Positions 30,485 through 39,772 are shown, counted from the stretch's first letter. The stretch: DNA of 64,000 bases from Pseudoalteromonas sp. 3D05 (GCF_002723455.1 NZ_PDUS01000006.1:62001-126000); one strand, 5' to 3'. Numbers and translations are program-made. The notes: generated by a model from the letters alone, not told the origin.

Positions 30485-31167
30485 TAATTAACACCTTGTA
30501 ATTGCTCTCGCATTTGGTCAATCACAGTTTTATAGTCTGGCTGATTAAAAATGGCAGACCCTGCAACAAACATATCTGCGCCTGCTTGTGCAGCCGCCGC
30601 TATATTATCAATTTTTATACCGCCATCTACTTCTAGTCGAATTGAACGTCCAGAATCATCGATAATCTTACGAGCCTGACGCAGTTTCTCTAAAGTATGA
30701 GGAATAAAGCTCTGTCCACCAAAGCCTGGATTCACTGACATAAGTAAAATCACGTCGAGCTTATCAATAACGTGCTCTAAGTAACTCAAGCTTGTAGCTG
30801 GGTTGAATACCAGCCCTGCTTGGCAACCATGATCTTTGATCAATTGTAAGGTACGATCTATGTGCTCACTGGCCTCTGGGTGAAAAGTAATAATTGATGC
30901 GCCAGCCTCTGCAAACTGAGGAATTAAACTATCAACTGGCTTGACCATTAAATGCACGTCAATCGGCGCTGTTACGCCGTAATCTCGTAGCGCTTTACAC
31001 ACCATGGGCCCAATTGTTAGGTTTGGCACATAATGATTATCCATCACATCAAAGTGGACTATATCTGCGCCCGCATTAATAACGTTATCAACATCGTCAC
31101 CTAAACGTGCAAAGTCAGCAGATAAAATAGAAGGTGCAATAAGGTATTTTTGCATTGTTTCTAACAT
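30484..31167 (-). CDS. rpe: Ribulose-phosphate 3-epimerase
   Basis: Rpe interconverts ribulose 5-phosphate and xylulose 5-phosphate in the pentose phosphate pathway. The 227-residue TIM barrel keeps the catalytic [12 protein letters not shown] segment, [18 protein letters not shown] and LEVDGGI. I keep the first ATG (31167) because AAGGA lies six bases upstream; a second ATG four codons later is where E. coli similarity begins. A possible 24-codon frame ends nine bases upstream. In E. coli rpe follows dam directly, but here two small plus-strand genes lie between. Confidence 0.98.
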   Translation of the reverse strand: MLETMQKYLIAPSILSADFARLGDDVDNVINAGADIVHFDVMDNHYVPNLTIGPMVCKALRDYGVTAPIDVHLMVKPVDSLIPQFAEAGASIITFHPEASEHIDRTLQLIKDHGCQAGLVFNPATSLSYLEHVIDKLDVILLMSVNPGFGGQSFIPHTLEKLRQARKIIDDSGRSIRLEVDGGIKIDNIAAAAQAGADMFVAGSAIFNQPDYKTVIDQMREQLQGVN

Positions 31168-31176
31168 TGGTAATCC

Positions 31177-31251
31177 TTAATGTGTTTCAGAATGCGCATA
31201 AGTGGCGGTTAATGTAACAAATAACCCTAGTACGGCAAAATAATATCCCAT
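31177..31251 (-). CDS. Candidate 24-residue leader or membrane peptide upstream of rpe
   Basis: An ATG with AGGTAA eight bases upstream opens a 24-codon frame whose stop lies nine bases before the rpe start. The rpe ribosome-binding site is in that gap. The peptide begins MGYYFAVLGLFVTL, is hydrophobic through its first 17 residues and ends HSETH, like a short signal anchor. It may be translated on the rpe transcript and affect rpe expression, but no homologue is recalled and the length allows chance. Confidence 0.4.
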   Translation of the reverse strand: MGYYFAVLGLFVTLTATYAHSETH

Positions 31252-31468
31252 GAATACTTACCTATTTATCTAGGCTTAAGAAGAATAAAGCATTTACTCT
31301 ATCCCTATTTGTGCAAAGGTCGCTTTATAAGCAACTTTTTATAAACAGGTTTTTTACTTTAACCTTATAATAATGCTAGTTTTTATGTTTATTAAGGGTA
31401 AATTAAGTTTGTTATTTAAACAATTATTATGTATGCTTGGGTTAGTAACACCATAATGGATTAGTAAA

Positions 31469-31759
31469 ATGCAAGCTTTTAAAATCGGGATCTTAACTGC
31501 GACTGTTTTAACTATCAGTACCTTAAGCTTTTTATCTAGCAGTGATGAAACCGTTATTGCAGCCAATGACTGTCAATGCGGCTCAGAGCACCTTGTAAAA
31601 AATGCAGTTCATTGTATGAATGCAGAACAAGAATCAAGTTGGGTATCTTGGATTACAGGTGATAGCCGCAGTGCACAGTTTCACTACTTGGATCTTCTAG
31701 AGCTGCTCACCCGCGCTGATGAACCACAAAAAGCTCGCTCACTTAGCCCGCGATTTTAG
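31469..31759 (+). CDS. Small exported protein, unknown
   Basis: This is a 96-residue protein I do not recognise. Residues 1-23 form a signal peptide or anchor (KIGILTATVLTISTLSFL). The mature part has a CQCGS motif and one further cysteine (HCMNAEQ), a WVSWITGDSRS segment and a short helical stretch (YLDLLELLTRA). A DUF2970 gene follows 11 bases later on the same strand. The pair is inserted between dam and rpe. Coding is supported by the signal peptide and by the close-packed neighbour. Confidence 0.6.
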   Translation: MQAFKIGILTATVLTISTLSFLSSSDETVIAANDCQCGSEHLVKNAVHCMNAEQESSWVSWITGDSRSAQFHYLDLLELLTRADEPQKARSLSPRF

Positions 31760-31770
31760 GCATTAAACAC

Positions 31771-31956
31771 ATGCTTCGGCTGTTAAGCGCACTACAGAGT
31801 GTAGTTGCTGCTTTTTTTGGTGTTCAGTCTGAAGGTAAACGCCAATCAGATTTCAAGCAACACTCAATTTCGTCTATTATTGTTATCGCTATTGCACTTT
31901 TTTTGATTTTTATTGCAACTATCTACGCTGTTGTCGCTTGGGTTTTAAATACATAG
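31771..31956 (+). CDS. DUF2970 small membrane protein
   Basis: This 61-residue protein matches the DUF2970 pattern. Its N-terminus is SALQSVVAAFFGVQSEGKR, a short linker contains QSDF, and one transmembrane helix follows (IIVIAIALFLIFIATIYAVVAW). The function of the family is unknown; members are small inner-membrane proteins of proteobacteria. It converges with dam and the two coding regions overlap tail to tail by 38 bases, so the last 12 codons are antisense to the dam 3' end. It probably shares a transcript with the small exported-protein gene upstream. Confidence 0.82.
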   Translation: MLRLLSALQSVVAAFFGVQSEGKRQSDFKQHSISSIIVIAIALFLIFIATIYAVVAWVLNT

Positions 31957-32770
31957 CCATCAACTCATCTACTTTATTACGCGACCCACCCTTTGGACTG
32001 ATAGTCCGTTTAACCTGAATCTTGTCCAGTGAAGCTTGACTGTATATTTTACGCGTCCACACTGTATCGTGGTTAGAAATAAGCACTGGCGTACTGTTTT
32101 CAAAAGCGGCTTGTTCTGCAAGGTTTGCTAAATTAGCTTGGTCATCTAAGTTAAATCCCCCTTTTGCATAGGAGGTAAATGAAGCTGTTTTACTTAAGGG
32201 TACGTACGGCGGATCGCAGTAAATTACCGCATTATCTGGGACAAGTTTAAATACATCATCATAGCCTAAGCAGGTAAACGTTGCTTGCTGTGCTTTATTA
32301 GCAAAAAAGTGCATCTCTTTTTCAGGGAAATAGGGGCGCTTATACTTACCAAACGGCACATTAAAAATGCCCTTCAAATTATATCGACATAGACCATTAT
32401 AACCATGCCGATTCATGTATAGAAACAATATCGCACGCTCATAAATATCATTACTTTGATTAAACTGTACGCGGTAATCGTAATAAGCATCGGGATGGTT
32501 ATTTATATCTACAAACAGTTTTTTGGCATCACTGATAAATTCATCAGGTGAATTTTTAAGCTCATTGTAAAGGTTTATAAGATCAGCATTGATATCATTT
32601 AGAATATAATGTTTAAAATGCGTATTTAAAAATACTGAGCCAGCGCCCACAAACGGTTCAACTAAGGTGTCAGCATGCTTACTCGCAACATCTAAACGTG
32701 CGCTAATATCTTCAACTAAGCTGTATTTTCCGCCGGCCCATTTCAGGAAAGCTCTAGTCTTTGTTTGCAT
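31919..32770 (-). CDS. dam: DNA adenine methylase
   Basis: Dam methylates adenine in GATC and supports mismatch repair and replication timing. The 283-residue protein has the class alpha order. The SAM motif comes first (LKWAGGKYSL, then VEPFVGAGSVF). The target-recognition region follows (MNRHGYNGLCRYN), then catalytic DPPY in VIYCDPPYVPL. The C-terminus ends MYLKPKRQQRR. It lies downstream of damX on the same strand, as in E. coli. The final 38 bases overlap a convergent DUF2970 gene. Confidence 0.97.
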   Translation of the reverse strand: MQTKTRAFLKWAGGKYSLVEDISARLDVASKHADTLVEPFVGAGSVFLNTHFKHYILNDINADLINLYNELKNSPDEFISDAKKLFVDINNHPDAYYDYRVQFNQSNDIYERAILFLYMNRHGYNGLCRYNLKGIFNVPFGKYKRPYFPEKEMHFFANKAQQATFTCLGYDDVFKLVPDNAVIYCDPPYVPLSKTASFTSYAKGGFNLDDQANLANLAEQAAFENSTPVLISNHDTVWTRKIYSQASLDKIQVKRTISPKGGSRNKVDELMAMYLKPKRQQRR

Positions 32771-32824
32771 TGGCTCTTTACTTCAAACTGATATGGCCGC
32801 GATTTTACACTAATCAGTGTGCTT

Positions 32825-34183
32825 TTACTGATCTAGTAACGCGATTTCTTGTTTTATTTTACTGATTTTTTTATAAAATGGCTGATTGTTAAGCACCGCC
32901 TTAGGTAAGGTTGGTGTTACTTCCCGTGCTGCATTTAAGCTTTTGTAATTACCATAAGTAACGACCCACCATAACTTATTATTTCTGCGTGTTTGATATA
33001 CTTTCGCAAAATCCCCCAACTGCTGCTCTGTAACAAATTGCTCAGCAATTGCTTGTTTAGTTACTGCCAACAATTGGATAACCACATTATTATCACTTTG
33101 CTCAATGAACCATGCGTTATCAACAGGTAATGACTGTTCAGCCTCTGCTATTACACTCTCTGTTGTCGCCTTTTGCTTGGGTTCATCAACTAACTGTTTT
33201 TGTACTGTGTCACCATCTTTGAGCGCTTTAGGCTCTGTAGCAAGACTACCGAGAATAGCGGCCACATTATTTTGATTCTCTTGCTTATTAGCCTGCTTGA
33301 GTGCTCGGGGCACCGCAAGCTCGTCAGTGTTTTCTTGCACTATTTGCTGCTGAGGAGGAGTCTCAAGGGGCTCCACGGTGACTGTTTGCTGTTTGAAGTC
33401 ATCAATCGCTATGGCTGTAGGCACCGACTCAACAGTTTCTTGCTGATACACATCTTGCCACCATTTAGTCATGTCTGATTTATACAGAAAACCTATGATA
33501 AGTAACATAATAATCAGCATTAAAGTGATTAAATGTAGTCGCCATGACACTTTATCGGCGACTTTGACCTCTGCACTGTGCTCTTCTGGCTGCCATGCTA
33601 ATAAAATACTTGGATTACCATGAGACTCTTTTAAAAATGTCTGAAAAATAGGATCTTCATCTAAAGGTAAATCTTTAAAGTACCAACCCATTAATTGCTT
33701 GCTTTCAGCAATCGACAATGCTTCTAGGTGGATTTCAACGGCATTCCTAAACTGCCCGACAGATTGGGACGCGATCAAAATGTATAACGTAGTTGGGCTC
33801 TTTTCAGCTAATACCGCTAAATCTGCTGCCATTTCATCAGATATATGACGGCCACCATCTAGCACCCATAAACAAGGTCCGCAGTTTTGACTTTTTGCTA
33901 GCTGATAGAAATTATCACTCAACGATAAAGTGTGATCTATCAACGGGGAACGAAAGCTTTGTTCTAATAATTCACTCATAAACTGAGCGTCAGTCATACG
34001 TGCACTGACTTGTACAAACGCTTTATTAAAGTCGCTGTATTTATCAGTAATAAATGTTTCTAATAGGTAACTTTTGCCGAGCCCTGAAGGCCCAAGGAGT
34101 GTAATTAAGTTTTGTCCATACTCAAATTGCATGGCAATACGATCAACCAAGGCCGATCGGCTTGGTAAGATTTGTGACTGCAT
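32825..34183 (-). CDS. damX: DamX-like ATPase/SPOR cell division protein
   Basis: This 452-residue inner-membrane protein has an N-terminal AAA-type ATPase domain with Walker A GPSGLGKS near residue 32 and a degenerate second motif (CLWVLDGGR). One transmembrane helix lies at about 213-233, followed by a Q-, E- and K-rich periplasmic linker. The C-terminal SPOR domain (about 363-440, VIQLLAVTKQAIAEQFV and WWVVTYGNY) binds denuded peptidoglycan at the septum. Position between aroB and dam identifies it. E. coli DamX keeps only a degenerate N-terminal part, so the ATPase domain here is typical of Vibrio- and Alteromonas-type proteins. The ATG overlaps the aroB stop. Confidence 0.93.
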   Translation of the reverse strand: MQSQILPSRSALVDRIAMQFEYGQNLITLLGPSGLGKSYLLETFITDKYSDFNKAFVQVSARMTDAQFMSELLEQSFRSPLIDHTLSLSDNFYQLAKSQNCGPCLWVLDGGRHISDEMAADLAVLAEKSPTTLYILIASQSVGQFRNAVEIHLEALSIAESKQLMGWYFKDLPLDEDPIFQTFLKESHGNPSILLAWQPEEHSAEVKVADKVSWRLHLITLMLIIMLLIIGFLYKSDMTKWWQDVYQQETVESVPTAIAIDDFKQQTVTVEPLETPPQQQIVQENTDELAVPRALKQANKQENQNNVAAILGSLATEPKALKDGDTVQKQLVDEPKQKATTESVIAEAEQSLPVDNAWFIEQSDNNVVIQLLAVTKQAIAEQFVTEQQLGDFAKVYQTRRNNKLWWVVTYGNYKSLNAAREVTPTLPKAVLNNQPFYKKISKIKQEIALLDQ

Positions 34184-35253
34184 TAGCGCCCTATTAAATC
34201 ACGAACCTGTTGATCTGAGACATTATCAACGAGTGCACATTGGCCAAACTCGGTGGGCAGAATAAAACGAATAGTTCCTTTTTTATTCTTTTTATCTTTG
34301 CGCATGTGATGCAAAAAATGCTCGCTAGTCATATCAGCAGGTATTTCACTTGGTAAATTATACGCTGTAATTAAAGACGTTACTCTTGCAACCTCTGTCA
34401 CAGTCAAGTCACCACGAGTGTGCGCTAACTTAGCCGCTAATACCATACCCGCTGCAACAGCTTCACCATGTAGCCATTTTCCATACCCCATTTGTGCTTC
34501 TATAGCATGGGCGAAGGTATGCCCTAAATTTAGTAACGCGCGTAACCCAGCTTCTTTTTCATCTTGTGCAACAATCAATGCCTTGATTTCACAGCAGCGT
34601 GAGATAACATGTTGAAGTGTTTCTTCGTCAAGAGCCTGTAATTGGGGAATGTTATCTTCTAAGAAGCTAAATAGCTCTGTATCGTAGATAAGACCATACT
34701 TAATCACTTCAGCCATACCAGCAGCGAACTCTCGCTCAGGCAACGTATGAAGCGACTGCGTATCAATAAATACAGCTTGAGGCTGATAAAATGCCCCAAT
34801 CATATTTTTTCCTAAAGGATGGTTAACAGCCGTTTTGCCACCAACTGACGAGTCAACTTGCGATAACAAAGTTGTTGGTACTTGGATAAAAGGAATACCC
34901 CGTTGATAACAAGCTGCAACAAAACCTGTTAGATCACCGACCACACCACCGCCAAGGGCAATTAAGCAGGTATCTCGACCACAATTATTTTCCAGCAAGA
35001 ACGCTGATATTTTTTCAAACCACGCTAGTGATTTAAACTGTTCGCCGTCAGGGATGACAAAGTGAAGTGGATTTAAATCAGCTAATAACGCCATTGCATC
35101 ATTTAAATACAAAGGTGCAATGGTGTCATTAGTGATGAAGATAGGACGACAATCACCTAAGTGATGACGTAACCTGTCTGTGTTATGAAGTGCAGATTTG
35201 CCAATATATATAGGATAACTACGCTCGTCTAAATTAACAGTTAATTCAAGCAT
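34183..35253 (-). CDS. aroB: 3-dehydroquinate synthase
   Basis: AroB performs the second step of the shikimate pathway, converting DAHP to 3-dehydroquinate with NAD and a metal ion. The 356-residue protein shows the conserved LGGGVVGDLTGFVA, QVPTTLLSQVDSSVGGKTAVNH and LNLGHTFAHAIE segments, with the metal-binding glutamate and histidines. It starts 25 bases after aroK and its stop overlaps the damX start by one base. The aroK-aroB-damX-dam order matches E. coli. Confidence 0.98.
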   Translation of the reverse strand: MLELTVNLDERSYPIYIGKSALHNTDRLRHHLGDCRPIFITNDTIAPLYLNDAMALLADLNPLHFVIPDGEQFKSLAWFEKISAFLLENNCGRDTCLIALGGGVVGDLTGFVAACYQRGIPFIQVPTTLLSQVDSSVGGKTAVNHPLGKNMIGAFYQPQAVFIDTQSLHTLPEREFAAGMAEVIKYGLIYDTELFSFLEDNIPQLQALDEETLQHVISRCCEIKALIVAQDEKEAGLRALLNLGHTFAHAIEAQMGYGKWLHGEAVAAGMVLAAKLAHTRGDLTVTEVARVTSLITAYNLPSEIPADMTSEHFLHHMRKDKKNKKGTIRFILPTEFGQCALVDNVSDQQVRDLIGR

Positions 35254-35278
35254 CGCCAGTATCCTTTATTATTGGTTT

Positions 35279-35797
35279 TTAAAAATCTAATTTCTCAATG
35301 ATTTGATTAGCAACAACCTTAGCGCTTTGCTCATCAGTGCGTACAGTAAAATCAGCAACTTCTTTATATAGCGGCTCGCGTTCTTCAGCTAGACGCTCTA
35401 ATACGTCACGAGGTGCCTCTTCTGTTTGCAGTAATGGGCGACGCTTGTCGCGCTGCGTACGTGCAACTTGCTTTTCGATTGGTGTCTCTAGGTATACAAC
35501 GATACCTCGAGCTGAAAGCTTGTTTCGAACTTCTTTGCTCATCACTGAACCACCACCGGTTGCAAGTACAATACCTTGCATTTCAGTTAGGTCGCCAATG
35601 ACGCCTTCTTCACGAAGTCGAAAGCCTTCTTCACCCTCAAGATCAAACACCCATGCTATATCAGCACCAGTACGGCGTTCGATTTCTTGATCAGAATCGA
35701 CAAATTCAAGATGTAATTGATCAGCAATGTGGCGACCAATTGTGCTTTTGCCAGCCCCCATAGGGCCAACTAGAAATATATTACGTTTTTCAGCCAT
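35279..35797 (-). CDS. aroK: Shikimate kinase I
   Basis: AroK phosphorylates shikimate at the 3-hydroxyl with ATP. The 172-residue protein carries Walker [10 protein letters not shown], the shikimate-binding [11 protein letters not shown], and ATGGGSV, with the lid arginines in RDKRRPLLQ. Sequence and position before aroB indicate AroK instead of AroL. The leader between pilQ and aroK has two hairpins, one ending in a T run only about 35 bases from the start codon. Confidence 0.98.
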   Translation of the reverse strand: MAEKRNIFLVGPMGAGKSTIGRHIADQLHLEFVDSDQEIERRTGADIAWVFDLEGEEGFRLREEGVIGDLTEMQGIVLATGGGSVMSKEVRNKLSARGIVVYLETPIEKQVARTQRDKRRPLLQTEEAPRDVLERLAEEREPLYKEVADFTVRTDEQSAKVVANQIIEKLDF

Positions 35798-35836
35798 ATC
35801 TTTTAGTACAAACGAACTCTAAAATTTGAAATAAAA

Positions 35837-35873
35837 CCCCGCCTAACGACCTGGCCCCAAAATTAAGGAGGGG
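35837..35873 (-). promoter_or_regulatory. Attenuator-like alternative hairpins before aroK
   Basis: On the minus strand, CCCCTCC can pair with distal GGCGGGG, which is followed by TTTT as in a terminator, or its CCCC can pair with a nearer GGGG, which would prevent that hairpin. The T run ends about 35 bases before the aroK ATG, too close for a usual separate promoter. It may be the pil operon terminator or a real attenuator; no leader peptide was found. Confidence 0.4.
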
Positions 35874-35926
35874 ATTATCTCAGTAATTGATTGGGTATTT
35901 CAAGTCAAATAGAACAAAAAGACAAT

Positions 35927-35959
35927 TAACGAGCAATTAAAGTCAAAAATTGCTCGTTA
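35927..35959 (-). terminator. 12-bp inverted repeat after pilQ
   Basis: TAACGAGCAATT and its exact complement flank a nine-base loop, 22 bases after the pilQ stop. The T-rich stretch (TTTTT) comes a little after the stem on the minus strand, so it could be a weak terminator or a barrier protecting the pil mRNA 3' end. Confidence 0.55.
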
Positions 35960-35981
35960 TGTTAAAGAAACTCGACTTGTT

Positions 35982-38072
35982 TTAGTCTATTTGAATTTTT
36001 GGGGTAACGAAAATTAACAATTCTTTCTTTTCATTAAACTCACTCGTACTTTTAAATAGCGTTCCTAAGTATGGAATATCACCAAGTAAAGGTACTTTTT
36101 TCACCGAGTTTATAATTTGCTGCTGGAATATACCACCAAGTACCACTGTTTGACCATTCTCAACCAACACTTGAGTTTGAATCTCTTGTGTATCAATTGA
36201 AACAGCTGAACCAGTTGGCGTTTGCACGGTATCACCTCGCGTATCTTGCGTAATAACTAAATCCAAGATTACTTTATTGTCAGGCGTTATATGTGGCGTT
36301 ACCTCAAGACTTAGTACTGCCTTCTTGAATGTAACCGTTGTTGCACCACTAGACGCCGATTCTACGTAAGGAATTTCTGTACCTTGTTCGATACGTGCTT
36401 TTTGCTGATTAGCTGTGGTAATACGTGGACTTGCGATGATTTCACCACGATTTTCCTCTTCTAATGCAGTCAATTCTAAATCAAGCAGTGTACCATTTGC
36501 CAACTTAGCCACATGCATACCGATACTACCAGCTGCACCTGTTATAGGTAAATTAACGTTTAATCGATCAGAAATACTCGGAATAGTACCATTAGAGATC
36601 GTGTTTGCACCTTGCAGCGTACCTGAAACACCATCAGTTCCTTGTTGGTCACTGAATCCCCAACGTACACCCAAATCTTCTTTTACGTTATCACGCACTG
36701 TAACCATACGCGACTCTATAACCACTTGTCTAACTGGTATATCAAGTGTTTCGACCATTCGACGAACACTCTCAATACTTTTGACCGTGTCTTTGATAAG
36801 CAAAGTGTTTGTACGTTGATCAACTGAAACACTGCCTCTTGGCGTAATAATACTATTGGTATCTGTTTTTAGTAAGTCAGCAAAATTTTCAGCCTTGGCA
36901 TAATTCAAACGAATATACTCGCTATATAATGGCTCTAAGTCTTCAACTTGCTGCTTGGCTTTTAAATCTTTAGCTTCTCTTGCTGCCAACTCTTCTGACG
37001 GTGCAACCATTAAGATTGAGCCATCCATTCGCTTATCAAGCCCTTTAACACGCAGTACAACATCAAGTGCTTGATCCCATGGCACACCATTTAGGCGTAA
37101 GGTAATATTGCCCGTAACTGAGTCACTCGTCACCAGATTAAAATCATTATAGCCTGCGATAATTTGTAACACAGCTCTAACAGAAATATCTTGGAAGTTA
37201 AGTGTCATTGGTCGGCCAAGATACTCTTTACCACCATCTAAAAATGAGCGCTGTGACGCATCTTTTTCCACAGTCAATGAAAATACATTCTCGATTTGCT
37301 GAAACGTATATTTAAACGCTGTATTTGGTTCGATAACAACACGACTTTTATTATCTTCTTTGAACGTTTCGATTGAACTTACGACGGTGCCAAAATCAAG
37401 CACATCAAGTTCATAAAGCAACTCATCTAGAATATCCGTGTGATGAAATTCTGCAATGATCTTACCGCCACTCTCGTGAACATCAACTGCAGCCTGCGTA
37501 TCTTGTAAAAAAACTAATACGCGCGCTTCACCTTTTTCACCTCGTCTAAAGTCTAGTGATTGAATAGTGTTAATATAATTACTAACATTCTGCGTTGAAC
37601 CATTTTCATCCTCACTGCTATCACTTTTCAGCATGTTATCTGACACATGCAAAGACACGAGGTTATTTTTAACTTTCGTTTGGTAAATTTTCAAGCTATC
37701 CATATGCACGGTAACAGTTAACATGCCATCCTTAGCTTGGCTTGAAACCTTTTCAATACCCGCTTGGTTAATGACCACTTCTTCTAGCTCTTTTTCTACA
37801 CTAGTGTCAGTAAATCGCATTTCTATACGTGCAGGACTATTAAAAACTTGAATATTAGGTTGTTGTGTTATTTCCTCATCAAATACTAGTTGTAACTCCG
37901 TTTCTCCTTCGAGCAGCGGGTTATAACGAATATCATAAAGCAATGGTTCTGCAAAAGCAGAGTGTGTGACTAGCAGTGTAACAGCGACAAGCAACGCTTG
38001 ATGAACCCTATTACGCCAAGATACTCCCTTACGCATTTTAATTTTACCTTTATTATTTTTAACTTGCGTCAT
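35982..38072 (-). CDS. pilQ: Type IV pilus secretin PilQ
   Basis: PilQ forms the outer-membrane ring through which the type IV pilus passes. The 696-residue protein has a signal peptide ending HSAFA. Two AMIN domains bind peptidoglycan (about 45-145 and 170-275). An STN/secretin N0 region follows (near 290-340), then the N1 domain, and the C-terminal secretin domain from about 430 (VVLGGIFQQQ and PYLGTLFKS). The start is uncertain: the ATG at 38072 overlaps pilP by 14 bases. An ATG at 38036 has AAAGG upstream and would begin directly with the basic signal peptide (MRKGVSWRNR). Confidence 0.96.
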   Translation of the reverse strand: MTQVKNNKGKIKMRKGVSWRNRVHQALLVAVTLLVTHSAFAEPLLYDIRYNPLLEGETELQLVFDEEITQQPNIQVFNSPARIEMRFTDTSVEKELEEVVINQAGIEKVSSQAKDGMLTVTVHMDSLKIYQTKVKNNLVSLHVSDNMLKSDSSEDENGSTQNVSNYINTIQSLDFRRGEKGEARVLVFLQDTQAAVDVHESGGKIIAEFHHTDILDELLYELDVLDFGTVVSSIETFKEDNKSRVVIEPNTAFKYTFQQIENVFSLTVEKDASQRSFLDGGKEYLGRPMTLNFQDISVRAVLQIIAGYNDFNLVTSDSVTGNITLRLNGVPWDQALDVVLRVKGLDKRMDGSILMVAPSEELAAREAKDLKAKQQVEDLEPLYSEYIRLNYAKAENFADLLKTDTNSIITPRGSVSVDQRTNTLLIKDTVKSIESVRRMVETLDIPVRQVVIESRMVTVRDNVKEDLGVRWGFSDQQGTDGVSGTLQGANTISNGTIPSISDRLNVNLPITGAAGSIGMHVAKLANGTLLDLELTALEEENRGEIIASPRITTANQQKARIEQGTEIPYVESASSGATTVTFKKAVLSLEVTPHITPDNKVILDLVITQDTRGDTVQTPTGSAVSIDTQEIQTQVLVENGQTVVLGGIFQQQIINSVKKVPLLGDIPYLGTLFKSTSEFNEKKELLIFVTPKIQID

Positions 38073-38595
38073 CAGTAGTCGCCTCTAACATTTCAAGCTT
38101 AGTTAGGCGCTCTTTCCAACAACCAGACCCATCGGGTATTAACTCTAACAATTCAATATAATCGTTTTGAACATCTTTTACTTCACCATGATATAAGCCT
38201 AGATGATAGCCAACGGTGACACGGTGTAAAGTCTCATCAGCCGCTTTAATGAGCGCCCACATGTCGCCCTGAGACCCTAAAGTACCTTTCATCGCTAAAT
38301 TATCAAGCGGGTATTTCTCTAAAGGTTCACGTGTCCTGTCAGGATCAGGATGGAGACAATTTTTAATTTGCACTAAGTTATTTTGAATAATTTCAGGCTG
38401 TGGTGCAACAAACGGACTACGTAATTGACCAGCATTGTACTCAAAGTGCTCAAATTGCGTTAATTGCGGTATTTCTTCAACTTTTGGTGTTGTGCTGGCT
38501 TTTACCTGATCGATAAACTCTTGCTGCTCTGCAGTATCATCGTTGCACCCAGCTAAGGCAACCGTAAATAGTAGAGTTAGGGCTATTTTTTTCAT
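38059..38595 (-). CDS. pilP: Type IV pilus lipoprotein PilP
   Basis: PilP is an inner-membrane lipoprotein that joins the PilNO complex to the PilQ secretin. The 178-residue protein has a lipobox VALAGC with the cysteine near residue 16. The family core follows: RSPFVAP, YPLDNLAMKGTLG, HRVTVGYHLGLYHGEV and DGSGCWKER. Its ATG overlaps the pilO stop by four bases. It is the fourth gene of pilMNOPQ. Confidence 0.96.
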   Translation of the reverse strand: MKKIALTLLFTVALAGCNDDTAEQQEFIDQVKASTTPKVEEIPQLTQFEHFEYNAGQLRSPFVAPQPEIIQNNLVQIKNCLHPDPDRTREPLEKYPLDNLAMKGTLGSQGDMWALIKAADETLHRVTVGYHLGLYHGEVKDVQNDYIELLELIPDGSGCWKERLTKLEMLEATTDDAS

Positions 38596-39209
38596 TTTTT
38601 AGCCCCTTTCTTAGTATCACCTTCATATCTGTATGTCTTTGCAACCACACTAAATGTTAGTTTGCCTGGATTGGTACTTGTTATCGAAAAATCATGCAAA
38701 CTCACAATTCGCGGTAACTGAGCCACCTTTCCTACAAAGTCTCCAAATTCGTGATAGCTACCCACTACCTCGATCTTTATCGGTAACTCAGTATAAAATT
38801 CTTTTTCGATCTCTGGCAGCCAACCAATTTTTAAAAAAGTTAAGCCACTCGTGGTTCCCACATACGTTAAATCATCTAATAAGCCTGGTGTTTCATTAGA
38901 AGTCGGTAAGCGACGCAAAAGTTGAGAAAACTTATCTTCCATATCAGTCATTTGGTTGCGATAGATATCTAGGTTACTGGCAATCGCATATTTAGTACGA
39001 TATGTATTACGTAATTCAACCTCTTTTGCGACTGCGTTATGATAGCTATCAATTTCAGCTGAGACTAAAAGGCTATAACTAAAAAACAATACGAGTGCAG
39101 CAACAAAGGCGCCACATATAACCTTAACGGCAACAGGCCAATCACCTATATTCTCAAGTTCTATCTCGTTCCAATCTATCTCTGTTAACGCTTTAATATC
39201 TAGGTTCAT
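38592..39209 (-). CDS. pilO: Type IV pilus assembly protein PilO
   Basis: PilO forms an inner-membrane heterodimer with PilN that aligns the pilus machine. This 205-residue protein has a cytoplasmic N-terminus with acidic residues, one transmembrane helix (about 27-50, VICGAFVAALVLFFSYSLLV), a periplasmic coiled coil, and a ferredoxin-like core (LPIKIEVVGSYHEFGDFV) characteristic of PilO. The ATG overlaps the pilN stop by one base and its stop overlaps pilP by four bases. Confidence 0.96.
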   Translation of the reverse strand: MNLDIKALTEIDWNEIELENIGDWPVAVKVICGAFVAALVLFFSYSLLVSAEIDSYHNAVAKEVELRNTYRTKYAIASNLDIYRNQMTDMEDKFSQLLRRLPTSNETPGLLDDLTYVGTTSGLTFLKIGWLPEIEKEFYTELPIKIEVVGSYHEFGDFVGKVAQLPRIVSLHDFSITSTNPGKLTFSVVAKTYRYEGDTKKGAKK

Positions 39210-39772
39210 TATTTGTTTTCGCCTATTTTATCAAAGGGTTTAACATAGAACTCCATGTTAAAGTCGCTAAGTAAACGTGATGAACTTTCTCCTGCGACAA
39301 TACCTTGCATGCTTGGTTTTTCTAATAGGTATGAGTTTTGAACTTGTCTAAGCATGCTCGATAATCGGTTATTTGACTCACTTCGTCCAATAACCTGAAT
39401 CACACTTCCACGACGTTCTAACTTCGTTAAATAAACACCACCGGGCACAATTTTAGCAACTTCATCCATTATCTGCGTGCCTAAGTTACGGCTACTTTGT
39501 AAATCTTCAATTAGCCTCATGCGCTGCTGCAAGCTCTCTTTTTTTCTATCAAGCTCACGTATTTCTCGAATTTTCATATCCAGTTGGGCAATTTCAGCGT
39601 TTAAAAAATTATTTTTTATATTCTGACCGTCACGTAAACCGCCATAATAAGCGCTTAGCATGTACATGCTCAAAAAACTAACTAGCACCACTAAAAATAA
39701 AATAGTCGCAAACTTATTTTGTGATTGTTTACGTTGTTGTTCACGCCATGGAAGGAGGTTTATATGTGGCAT
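39209..39772 (-). CDS. pilN: Type IV pilus assembly protein PilN
   Basis: PilN binds PilM in the cytoplasm through its conserved N-terminal peptide and PilO in the periplasm. The peptide INLLPWREQQRK is present at residues 4-15. A transmembrane helix follows (about 23-43), then a coiled coil and a ferredoxin-like domain (GVYLTKLERRGSVIQVIG). The 187-residue length is standard. Its start lies within pilM (13-base overlap), which implies coupled translation. Confidence 0.97.
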   Translation of the reverse strand: MPHINLLPWREQQRKQSQNKFATILFLVVLVSFLSMYMLSAYYGGLRDGQNIKNNFLNAEIAQLDMKIREIRELDRKKESLQQRMRLIEDLQSSRNLGTQIMDEVAKIVPGGVYLTKLERRGSVIQVIGRSESNNRLSSMLRQVQNSYLLEKPSMQGIVAGESSSRLLSDFNMEFYVKPFDKIGENK

